Below, in pieces: positions 1 to 10,510 of a stretch of DNA of 64,000 nt; the stretch's first letter is position 1, and every line of letters starts with the position of its first letter. Origin of the DNA: Sycon ciliatum (lineage: Eukaryota > Porifera > Calcarea > Leucosolenida > Sycettidae). A model generated the notes under the pieces. The model ran no database searches. It worked only from the letters and a program-made list of their open reading frames with translations, and was not told the origin of the DNA. A program made the translations under genes and the position numbers. The stretch is from contig NC_088643.1 of NCBI RefSeq assembly GCF_964019385.1, forward strand, positions 72,650,574 through 72,714,573, in the 5' to 3' direction.

Positions 1-26
1 AATGAGAAAAAGAAGAAAGATGTGTG

Positions 27-99
27 CGACCATAATCGTCAGGAATTGAACCCGCAACCTCTCGATTGGAAATCGACTGCACATACCACTGCACCATAT

Positions 100-101
<2 letters not shown>
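27..101 (-). repeat. tRNA-like sequence (degenerate tRNA or SINE head)
   Basis: On the minus strand there is a B-box-like GGTTCAATTCC (complement of 42-52), an anticodon-like hairpin with loop TTTCCAA, and a D-arm-like GCAGTGGTATG. The acceptor arm pairs at only about five of seven positions and the anticodon stem has a mismatch, so this is more likely a tRNA-derived repeat or pseudogene than a working tRNA-Gly. A CA microsatellite follows at 102-142. Confidence 0.45.
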
Positions 102-144
<43 letters not shown>

Positions 145-306
145 GCGCGCGCGCAAACACAAAAGCCTACCCTTCCCCGAGGGAAAGGAACAAGGCAGCT
201 TTCCCTACAACCTGCTGACTGCAGTCAGCAAACCGGCCACGCTCAAGTAACACACGAGACACACTGGACACACTGGACAGTGGACACATCACATAACGGC
301 ACATAC

Positions 307-851
307 CCGAGCAGCTGCACAGCGCACGGACATGGACTTGTCTGTCAGACTGGACTTGGCCAACCGGTAGATGTCCTTGTGAATGGCACTAGCGCCGTCG
401 GCCAAACCGATCAGTAAACGCTGGAAAGCTTGCAATATCTCCGCCTTGCCTTGTTGCTGTCAGATGGTCCAAGCAATCGGAGTGAAACGTGTTAGAAGAA
501 GATTTGCGACTAATACAGATGCAAAGAATGATTCCCAACAAGAACACTAGCACAGAGTACACAAGTTGTATACTATACTTGCAATGACTACACACACACA
601 GTCTGACTGGCCTGGCCAAGCAACGGGGTACCAGTATCTCTGCCAACACCAACAGCAACACTACCACCCATACCCATACATAGCGGTTTGCTTTAAGCCG
701 TGTAGACCACAATATGGCCACAAATACTATAGCACCGTACAATCATTGCCATGAATCAAACATACCTCCGAGTACTTGACAGCTTTGAAGAGCAACTGTG
801 CGGAGTCTTGGAAGGATGGACCAGCCTACACCGCCATATTCACACACAATA

Positions 852-928
<77 letters not shown>

Positions 929-3295
929 GACACACAGACAAACATACAACCACAGACAGACAGATAGACAGACAGACAGACACACACATATGTGACACAT
1001 GTGACACACACATACGCATACATACACAAACACACACTTATGTACACACATACACACACACTCAAAGCAAAAAGGAGTGCCGTATGGTTTCTACTTGGCA
1101 ATACAGGGATGAATTTATCCTGTATCGCATCGCAGTTTGCGATGCAAAATCAATCTACTGCTACTCAAAAGTCGCCATGACTCACAGAAAACTGCGATAC
1201 ATACAGACTGTCCATGCCTAGCCTTCGCTGTCAAGTAACATGCATCCAGTACAGTGTAGACAAAGTGTCTGGGGTCCTTGCTGCAAAGTGTATGTGGTGC
1301 AGGCACTCAATCTGCGTGCACATGCATGATTCAGTTGGTTTTTTTGCAAATGGGCTTTCAGGCATCACTCTCAAGAAGGACAATGTGGTAAACACCCAAC
1401 CTTCAAAGAAAAATGCTAATCAAAATCAAAGAGTGCTACACAATTGTGATTTTGTATAGCAGAAACTGCTATGCGAAAATATGACAATACATTCATCCCT
1501 GCAATACATCAGCACAAGTGCTGCAAGTTCTGTTCGCACGGCGACAGACCACGCACACATTTCACAAATGAAATTGCACTTTTTCTCAGTACTTACACTC
1601 AAGAAAAGAACAAGCTACAGGCTGCTCACAATCAACACTTTTCAAAACTTCTCCACTAGTACTTTCATGAACGAAAAATGCTGGTTAGGATGGATAGGTA
1701 GATGTGTAGTGAATTTTGTGCGGGACGTCATCGGTCCGTCTTTGTGGTACATGCACCTTGCTCGTTACGAAGCTGCCCTGTCTGTTATCGTGTTCACAGG
1801 CTTGATTCATCACACCAAGCAAGTGTGGGGAATCTAGCAACTTTGTGAATACTCTAGTGTGGTCAACTTTTTCTCATGTGGCCATGCTGAAGGTCTCCCA
1901 ACTCTAAAAAACACACACAGAATATGGATTCAAACCTCACCATTCGGCCCAGCTTCAGATAGATATGACCGAGGCATTCCATAGAAGTTCTGCAAGAAAA
2001 TGCCACAGTAAAAAAAATGATGGTTGACGTGCCACTACGTATAAGGTACACAATAGGAGAAACACGAGTCTGTGATGGACAGTAACCGAAATACCGAGAT
2101 AGAAATCCCAAACTGACCAAATACAGTGAGAGCCAGTAGTACACTGCTCAACCTATACTTCAATGACTATGCGCTAACTGGAAAAAAGTCAGAACTAAAT
2201 GTTCCCTGGGCAGACACAGACCTATCACATGTACACGGGCAATCCTCACACTGCCCCCCCCCCCCCACTACCACCACCACCACACACACCCGTGTTGCCC
2301 AACACGTTCTTCACAAGGAACATTCCTGTATCGACAAAATCAGGAGCCTCACGGGGTGGGGGTACTACATGCCATGCGGAAAGTCAGCTGCTCAAAATAC
2401 AGCAACCAAAAAAATATTCAAACGGACGGCGAGGAGACAACAATTTCATGACCGCAATCAATAAGACAAGCTGAATCAACATGTGATATTATAATATATT
2501 ATTGTACAATTTTTTTATGCAGTATCAAACGGTGGAAACAAAGTACTGTACATGTAGACACATGTCGATTCAGCTAGTAATAGCAGGTAGTCATTTAACG
2601 ATATAATCGCACAGGTCACATTGTACACCACATAGTGCTTTAAACAATAATAATTGTACTTGCAGATTATGGGAATCTGGTATACCCGCACACCAGTCAT
2701 TTATTGAGCATTCAATACTTGAGTAGCTTTCCCGAACAATTTGTAATCATTACCCTCTCCTTTGCCGTTGTACATAAGGGGCTCGTCGTGGATATGTCAA
2801 TAACAATAAAATAATAATAATAGCAATAGCCTATCTCCAACACACATGTACAGCTTACAGTCTTGCACTGACAGCCGCCGCAGAATCATCCTTGGGGTTC
2901 TTGAGCATATCGTGGCAAAGAGTAATTGTGCTTCTTAGGCCCATGCTGTCACCACAGGAGAACAGCAGTCCAAAACAGCGACCCAGCACACTACGGGTAG
3001 CAGGGCCATGAGCCTCTGCTAACTGTTTGTTCAGCTGCTCCTGAAGATCTTTCTGACATGATTTCAACTGATCCTGCAGTGCCAATGCAGTTCAACAATA
3101 ATTATACAGATTGAAATTTGAACAGCCTCGCAGACTCCATGTTGTTTTTGTTTGATCATACACTGTTCAACAGTACTATACCTTAGGTGTGGTGGGAAGG
3201 TTTTCCTCAACACCTTTCAGCCAATTGAATATGTAAACTGGTTTCTTATTAGCATCCAATTGCTTGAGAACTTTTTTATCCAGTAGCAACGCCAT
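307..3295 (-). CDS. HEATR5: HEATR5 (HEAT repeat-containing protein 5), N-terminal exons; gene continues beyond position 1
   Basis: Five coding exons read right to left: 3182-3295 (start codon 3293-3295), 2859-3073, 1941-1989, 766-825 and 307-456. All have GT-AG borders and compatible phases. They encode about 196 residues beginning MALLLDKKVLKQLD and containing KKPVYIFNWLKG, MECLGHIYLKLGRM and SLTDKSMSVRCAAAR. These match in order the N-terminus of human HEATR5A/B (KRPVFIFEWL, LGRMLG, SLLTDRSMAVRC). Known role of the family: a large HEAT-repeat protein of the aftiphilin/gamma-synergin complex that works with AP-1 and clathrin in endosome-to-Golgi traffic. The remaining roughly 1,800 residues lie off the left edge. 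The next exon was not found in 1-306. Vertebrate A and B paralogues cannot be told apart here. The gene is head to head with the TMED gene, 706 bp between start codons. Confidence 0.88.
855..925. repeat. (AC)n microsatellite in a HEATR5 intron
   Basis: About 70 bp of near-perfect AC repeat, followed by ACAG/ACAC-type impure repeats to about 1060. It lies directly upstream of the acceptor for the 766-825 exon. It explains all His-Thr and Cys-Val open frames in this stretch. Confidence 0.95.
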
Positions 3296-4001
3296 GGCTT
3301 AATTCCACATTTGAGCCAGCAGGAAACTAATCGTGAGACTTCATCACCCAAAATACTACTGTATTGCTATATCGGAATTCCTCGCATCTATAGGACTAGA
3401 CTGCTATAGATCCTAGAAATGAACTAGGACCATCCATAAAGAATATTTTTCGTTCTCGCCCTCCAAAACAGGCTAAGTAAGTTTCGTTCAGCCCCATCTA
3501 TGTCTATGATCATAGGCATCTATCATGATCTATCTCTGCTTCTGCTTCTGTCACCAAAACCACAGCGTTGAACTGCAGTGTACGTGTAGACCTACGGTAG
3601 TCTTGTACATGTACGGCGTAGGTCTACATGGTCTACCCGAGTACATGTACCTGTAGTCTGTACACATCACCATGCATGCACGTCAGCTCGATCGGCTGCA
3701 TGGCACAGGATGTGTGCGACATAAACTGGTAACGACAAGACGATCGTACATCTTGCATCGATGTTCAGCCTTCAATTATTATAAATTAGCAAAACCTTCG
3801 ATTGAAATTAATTTGTTCAGCAAGCAATACGTTTCGTTGTATAAAGCAGCTAGCAGTGCTTCTTTGCTGATTTCGTAGTTTCCAGCATCTCCAAGGTTCA
3901 GCACCGGCGCACTGGGAGTCCGGAGACCATTCTATTTTTTCGTTATTGCCACTAGTAGTAGTAATTTCTTTTGTGTACACGCCTACCATTTTCATCCCAC
4001 A
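3296..4001. promoter_or_regulatory. Intergenic, presumed bidirectional promoter region between HEATR5 and TMED
   Basis: 706 bp separate two divergent start codons and no ORF in it looks coding. It contains GTACATGTAC palindromes (for example 3605-3614) but no TATA box that I can defend. The promoter role is inferred from the head-to-head layout only. Confidence 0.4.
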
Positions 4002-6199
4002 ATGATGCACTTCAGCCTGACGATCGTCTATTTTTTCGCGCTGCTGTGCTCCTGCCATGGGAAGGAATATTATTGGACCGTGAAAGTGATGCCCGGTTTG
4101 CGGGAATGCTTTTATGAGACGGTAGAGACGGGCACGGAAATTGAAGCTGAGTTTCAGGTATGCTGAGTACTATACTGTGCACACATCACACATCCGAATG
4201 AGTAGAGTACAATGTAGTTAGGTTGGCACTGTCTGAGTAATCTATAGATGCATTCACAGGGGCGTCGGAAGGTATTTTAGTGTGGTACGGTCAGCCATCT
4301 GAAGTACGATTTACTCGTGGGGGAGTGGTGGCGGAGCCGAAAATTTGGGAATTTTAGATCCCAGATCAGTGTATTTTGTTGATTCACGAGGTATCTGGGG
4401 CAAAAAGTGGTACGGTCAATACCGTAGTGACCGTATCGTGTGCGACGCCCCTGATTCAAGTGTGCGCCCTTGGTGCAGACGAAGTGGAAGGTGGTCTACT
4501 GGACGATCATAACCTGAAATACACCCTACATGATTGTACATATGTACTACCGGTATTAAAAGTAAAGTTTGCACATCCGTGTTACAACCGGCTATACACT
4601 TGCGTTGAGATACGCGGTGCAAAAACACTGCTTTATTCTGTGCACCAGGGAGTACTAAAAAGTAAAAAGTACTCCCTGCTGTGTACTATCCCTACTGAAT
4701 TGGCTGTGCCGTCTTCTACGCTGTGCGAATTTGGCCTGCGATTCACAGAAATTGTGGATCCTAGGTAAAGCATGGAATGTGCCACATACAGCCCAGTGAC
4801 GTGGAATTAGAGGTACTAGGACAGCGACCCGCTTGAACACCGGTTATCCCTGTGCATTGTGCAATCTTCTCGCTGTACATAACCAATTCGGGGAAGAAAT
4901 TTTGAAGAGATACCAGTCCAAGTGATAAACGGCTGTGCCAAGACCTGTACGTCTCCTTGATTGAGATGTTGGTTATGGTGCCAAAGTATTCACTAATCAC
5001 ACATGCATGGTTGGCAAAGTTCAGAACGGAAAGTGCGGTGGTGGAACAGTGATGGCTAGTGAAAATGTGACCACCTGTGCCGGCACGCGTTCTGCACCCC
5101 GAGTCAAAGTACATAGCTGTGCAACTCACTGTGCAGCTCCGATAGGAGTGATCACTCGCCAGAGCTGTAGTGCCAGGCTTGTAGACTGATACGTGCTGCC
5201 GGTGACTGTCAGCACAAGCAACTGTACATGTACTTGAACTTCTAGTTGGTTGTGCTGCCCGCCAGCTTAGCTAGAGTGTATTTGCAATGTATTCTGAAAC
5301 ATGATGCTGCAGCAGCAGCCCGGCGCTTTCTGAAACTTGTTTTATTCCACATGAAATGACACTTCATGGTTTGCTGTGTTCCATGATTGTGTGATGGCGC
5401 CGTTGCATGCAAGAATACAGTGTGTGGTAGGATACACCGATTGTCCAGCTGCATGCACAGTGTATGATCATTGTGTTTGAACACGCCTGTTGCAGTGTGA
5501 CAGTGTACGGTGTGTGGATAATATGCTGCACCGGCACTCACAGCTATCAGCCGAGCCGCACTTGATGGCTGCGTATTCCAACCAACGGTTGCTTGCTCAT
5601 TTCTTGCCACTCCTAGTATGTTCACGTGCATATCTGTGCACATGAATGTGTGTGTGTGTATGTGTGCCAGCTAGTCCAGTTGGTGGGTACACTTATGCCT
5701 GATTGTGTTGGGTCTGTTGCCAACAGGTGTATTGTTGTATCTGCCACCTTTGTTGGTTTCAGGATACTTTCTATTTGAAGTATACATACCTGTTAGCCAT
5801 GGACTGCTTCTGGCTAGATTAACTCTTGTGTAATCAATGATGCTAGTGACGCTTAGATCAGATCCACTCTGATTTAGCCACCCACACTAGTAGCAAGTAT
5901 TACCTTCACTGGGGGCAGGGGTAACTGCAGTTGGATCCCAGGACGGATACCCTGATGCCGTCAATCCTTTTTCTGCACCTTGTCCTCACCCACTTACTGA
6001 GGTGTGGTGAGCCCATAAGTGGGATCATTTTCAAGTCCACCCAGAGTTTTGGGGATTTCAGGGGGTGTCGGCCGTTGGGCGGTTCAATAGCCAGTTGAGT
6101 CATCTTTCCAAGATTCCTTTTGAGTCTCTCTCCCCTCTCCCGGGGAGACCCACGTGACCAGTTTTGGCAGTGAGCAACAAGTACAAGTACAAGTGTGTA

Positions 6200-6239
<40 letters not shown>

Positions 6240-7082
6240 TATGTGTTGTCTTTTTTTCTAGCTTCTGTCTGGTAGCCAGACTAGTGTAGACTTTGAGATC
6301 TCGGCGCCGAACGGGCGGATGGTGTATACGGAGAGGCAGCAGAGCAGTGGTGCCTATGATCACACGGCAGAGCAGACGGGTGACTATGAGTTTTGCATCA
6401 ACAACCAGTTTGGCTCCTGGGGTGAGAAGCTAGTCTTTCTGGACTTGGCGTTTGACCGCTCGCCTCACTTGCCTGATGATGTCCCTACCGAGGACCATGA
6501 ACCTGGACATGAAGCTGAGGAATCTGCACAGGGAATGGGCGTAAGTGTGCGAGTGGACTATTTTCACTTGATCGTCTACGTGCAGGAGTGCCAACAGCTT
6601 TGATTGATGTACATGTATGTTGAGCTAAAGGTCAACCCATCCGTGGCTACTCCTGGACTTTGAAGAGAACTTCAGACATATTGGATCATTTCGCCAGACT
6701 TGCCTTCGTACATTCCATTGCTGTCAAGGTTTCATTTTTAGCATTTGCTGGCGATTCTTTGTACATGTTGAATGCATCCTGTCAAATGTCAGGAAATGCA
6801 AGCAATCTGTTTGCACTTGACCAATGTAATGTGTGTCTTAACTCTGTGCTTTGTTGCATACAGGAAAGTCTGCGGAAGGTGGGCCAACAGCTCGACCAAG
6901 TGCGTACCATTCAGGAGTACCTGCGAGTTCGCGAGGCACGGCATCGCCATACAGCCGACGACAATTTCAATCGTGTGCTTGTATGGTCTGTGTGTGAATG
7001 TGCCGCTCTCATTTTCATCGGCTCTGTTCAAGTGTTTGTCCTAAGAAAGTTCTTTGAGAATAGCGGCAAGACGACAGCATAG
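4002..7082 (+). CDS. TMED: p24/TMED family cargo receptor, gamma (TMED1/5-like)
   Basis: Three exons, 4002-4157, 6262-6540 and 6864-7082, all phase 0 with GT-AG borders, encode 217 residues, the usual p24 length. Residues 1-20 form a signal peptide (hydrophobic LTIVYFFALLC). A GOLD domain follows, with the expected cysteine pair near C36 (LRECFYE) and C97 (DYEFCINNQF). A coiled-coil stretch (RKVGQQLDQVRTIQEYLRVRE) precedes one membrane segment at about 183-205 and a short tail with the FF motif (RKFFENSGKTTA). Known role: type I membrane proteins that cycle in COPI/COPII vesicles and sort cargo between ER and Golgi. The tail lacks a terminal KK dilysine. ATG 4002 is followed at once by a second ATG at 4005, and either could start. 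Intron 1 (2.1 kb) carries a 197-bp inverted-repeat element. Confidence 0.93.
4257..4453. mobile_element. 197-bp MITE, TIR CAGGGGCGTCGGA, 5-bp TSD ATTCA
   Basis: The ends are CAGGGGCGTCGGA and its near complement TGCGACGCCCCTG. The direct repeat ATTCA flanks both sides (4252-4256 and 4454-4458). It has no coding capacity and sits in TMED intron 1. A longer relative with the same ends and a 5-bp duplication lies at 17669-18216. Confidence 0.75.
6196..6234. repeat. (GT)n microsatellite in TMED intron 1
   Basis: A short GT run ending about 25 bp before the exon 2 acceptor. Its length variation could affect the polypyrimidine region, which is an inference. Confidence 0.9.
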
Positions 7083-7973
7083 GCATAGGCCAGGAGAATT
7101 TTATACAAACAACACCCAGTGACTCTGATCCTGGTGATTGTGTGAGTGTGCTGCTGCTGCTGCTGCAGCTGTTCCACTTGCTGGTGACGGTGTACTCTGC
7201 TTATTGCTCTTTGGTGAGTAATGCTACGATATAATAATTGTAGTGGTGGCAGTGTGGCGTATGCTGAGCACTGTGTTCACTCGTACTCCTCGGACTGTCT
7301 TTTCGGACATGGTTGTACACGGGGTGCACATATTTGAGCTCCATTTCAGCTTCACCTGCCTCAAGATCAGCAGCATCACTGACGATCATTTTTGATCATC
7401 TGGAACAACTACTTTGTCCATGCTGTACAAAGTACTTTTATCACAGCAATAAATGTGTGCTCACGACTTCTTCTTTTTTCGATATTTCCTCTAGGATTTT
7501 TTTGCTTTTGCTTCAGCGTTCATTGGTCAAGATGGGACTCGTTTACTGCTGTAAGCTTTAAATGCTGGATTTTTGCTGTGTCTAAATGTGAGATGCAACC
7601 TCAATACAGTGCAAGCAATGCCGCACTGGTGTGTATGTATGTGTTGGTGTGTGGGGGGGGGGGGCAACTACTGTAGTTTTGTTGATGGGTGCACTTCTGC
7701 TGGTGGTCAGGTGCGTTGCCATCATGCTTCACTGCTTTGTAGCAACACAGCTTCCATCCTTTCTATTGTATAATGCCACCTATGATCGGCCACATCGTTC
7801 CTGCTGTGCATATGGTATCGCCTTTGCAGTTTCTAGTAGTACACCTCACCAATACACATTATTTTATGGTATGATTGGCCCCATGAATTGTGGAGTTACA
7901 ACACCGCAAAGCTTCCCGTCATTGTGAACTGGTCTGTAGTACATGTAGTGATGTACCGGTACTACAAAAGTAG
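7083..7973. other. 3' flank of TMED, no gene seen
   Basis: No exon-like coding segment was found on either strand. Short open frames here lack similarity or splice context. There is a run of G at 7652-7663. AATAAA at 7449-7454, about 370 bp past the stop, is a candidate polyadenylation signal. Confidence 0.4.
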
Positions 7974-7981
7974 TGTATGTA

Positions 7982-8287
7982 TCAAGAGTAGATAAACAAG
8001 AGTGTGCAACTCGCGGACGGGTTGGCCCACGGCGGAATTTTTTGTTGACGTAATCTTTTCGACGACGCACGCGCTGCGAGCCTTTTGGAGAGTTTTCCCT
8101 CGTGCACTTGGCTGGGCTTTACACTACAAGGTCGGTGCCCAGCACGTGCTCTCACACTGCTCTGCGGCAAAGCCGCGTTTCTCTGAAAAAAGGTGACGTA
8201 AACAAAAAATTCCGCCGTGGGCGCGGGGTATCTGCAGATTGTGCAGGAGAGATCCGGAGTTGCACACTCTTGTTTATCTACTCTTGA
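7982..8287. mobile_element. 306-bp hAT-type MITE with perfect 8-bp TSD TGTATGTA
   Basis: Terminal inverted repeats of at least 31 bp begin TCAAGAGTAGATAAACAAGA and end with the exact complement. An inner inverted pair around GGCGGAATTTTTTGTT extends the foldback. TGTATGTA flanks both sides (7974-7981 and 8288-8295). An 8-bp duplication is characteristic of the hAT superfamily. There is no transposase, so it is non-autonomous. Confidence 0.85.
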
Positions 8288-8570
8288 TGTATGTAACAGT
8301 ATGTTCATATGATATAGTGAAGCCTTTCAGATCAAGATCCATTCTGATCTACAATTGTAGCACCCCATGCACACCAGAAACATCAAGTCACGAGTCATAA
8401 TGGATAATGAGTAGTTATTGTTAGGCCCCATCAGCTAATGCAGTCATGTATTCTTGGTACAGAGTTATGAATTTATTTGAATAATAATATTATTTATGAC
8501 TGCATGCTTTCGGATCATTACTACATTAGGAGCAATGCAGATGGATCCCACAATGGATACTACTTGTCAA

Positions 8571-8630
8571 GTAGCAAGAGTCCATAACCCCAAAGGGGTT
8601 ATCATGTGCCTTATGGACTCTTGATACTAG
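8571..8630. repeat. Small hairpin repeat (AGCAAGAGTCCATAACC family)
   Basis: An imperfect palindrome. AGCAAGAGTCCATAACCCC is followed by a complementary AAGGGGTTAT and then TTATGGACTCTTGAT. A second member is at 59195-59241. Confidence 0.6.
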
Positions 8631-8942
8631 TACTAAAGTCAGTAACTAAGCACTATTATGTTGCTGTCAATTCTCTCCCGGCTGATCTCTCCTTCAAACA
8701 TTTCCATCTTCACATTCAATGACTATGTATTTTCACCCTTGGGATTCCTGCAATGAGCATGGGCATTTGCTTTGAAAAATCAATCAAATAAAAATGTCTT
8801 TCTGCATGGATCTTATCCTACCCACTTACATGTAGAGCAGTATGGCCATGATGACCAATAACAGGGTTCCATACTCCATAGTGCCTACATACATGTAGTA
8901 TAGTCATAATTATTTCCCAGAGTCGTGAAGCTCTCTCCTCTC

Positions 8943-9305
8943 TAGGGCAGACCCGAATTTGCTAGCAATTCTTCTAGCAAAATATCGAAGAATTTTGAAA
9001 GGGAATTTGCTGGCAAAATGGAGCAAAATATCGGTGTGTTGGCTGGGAATTGGGAGATTTTACACATATACGGTGCACATGACTCATTTCGGCACAGTTT
9101 TACCAACACGTGACTCACTTTTTCTCATTTTTGCCAACACGTAACCCACTTTTGGTCAGTTTTCTCACACGTGACACAAATTTGGAGCAAAAAGGGAGCA
9201 AAATATCGAGTGGCCTAGCAAAATGAAAGCAAAATTTCGACGATACACGAGCAAAATTATGCCGCAAAATATCGAGATTCAGCTGGCAAATTCGGGTCAG
9301 CCCTA
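8943..9305. mobile_element. 363-bp hAT-type MITE with perfect 8-bp TSD CTCCTCTC
   Basis: The ends TAGGGCAGACCCGAATTTGC and the complement of GCAAATTCGGGTCAGCCCTA form inverted repeats of about 20 bp with one mismatch. CTCCTCTC occurs at 8935-8942 and 9306-9313. The interior is rich in AGCAAAATATCGA motifs and has no ORF. Confidence 0.85.
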
Positions 9306-9313
9306 CTCCTCTC

Positions 9314-10510
9314 CCTACATAATCAATCACATGACATGTGCCATGCAGTATCAAACACGAGTCCACGCTTGGACGGGATTGGGACCGGGAGTACCCCCAC
9401 CGGAAGCATATCTGGTTCCGTTTCACTCACAATTATTGTCACTGCCATAAGTAAGTTGTCACAACTTTTAAATCAGGTTATTTTCGGTGATTTCGGTAGA
9501 AATACTAGTCTAGGCACCTAAGTAATAGTTCAGATTACACCAAAATGGCACGATAGTAGGTGCTGTATGACTATTAAAAGGGAATGCTGATCACCTAATT
9601 CTAAGTCAGTAAGTGACACCTGAAGCCCATCACCATGATCACTGCTTCAGGTCCCTGACACCTAAATTTACATGTTCTACAGTATCTAATATCAAGATGA
9701 CTGCAGGATGGTCACCATGCCAGTACCAGTGCCATCGTGACCGAAAACGCAGCAGACATATCACATGTGTCACCAACAGGACACAAGAAGAGTGCTCTCG
9801 GTATCACACGAACAGTGAAAGAACTACTTTGACAGTATTCGTTTTGCAAGCCGGCGTTATGCCGTTGAATTTGATGTTACAATGTACAGAGCAAAGTATG
9901 ATTAATTTTGATCAAGGCCAGTAGATTCACCTCACAGACTCAGCCATCACAAATAACGTTAGGAGTTATGGATGCAACGAAAAGCAAAAAAAAAAAAGAG
10001 AGAAGAGGGAGAGCTCTTGATCACTGCATATAAATCAACTGCATACAAAATAATTTGTTAGGCGCACAAAGACAAAGCGGTATTCTAACCATATAAGAAC
10101 CGATGACCTAGAACAATTGCCGCAGGAAGAGGGCCTGCTGAAATACAAAGACGAGTAGACAACTGGGATAGGGATAATGAATCTACACAGGTGATGCAAT
10201 ACGATCACACCACAGAAAAATGGAGGGAGAAGAGTGCAAAGTCGAACAGTGGAAATACGCACGCCCAATAGAACGTATACATTTACCCTAAAGCCTAAGA
10301 AGACTATCTAGATAGATTATAATCATACCGGAGATAACATGTGTATTATGCGATTTTCATGACAGATGCCTACACCAAATCATGAGTGAAATATTGACAA
10401 GCAACTAACCTGAATGAAAGTAAACGTTTCAGTCCAAGAATATGTTTATATAGGAATTGGGAACATTATCGTTTTCGTTAAGGTCACAGCAAGTTGGCCA
10501 ATTCAGATGT
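9314..10510. other. Intergenic between convergent TMED and Ki-67 genes, nothing recognised
   Basis: No convincing coding segment. It should contain the 3' UTR of the Ki-67 gene, which reads leftward from 10511. Confidence 0.4.

Noticed and set aside
27-101. Functional tRNA-Gly
   Set aside because: The acceptor and anticodon stems have mismatches, and similar tRNA-like heads in this window belong to repeats.
6660-7082. 140-residue plus ORF with an upstream Met
   Set aside because: It is the last TMED exon read back into intron 2. The acceptor at 6862-6863 and the phase of exon 2 define the real start of the exon.
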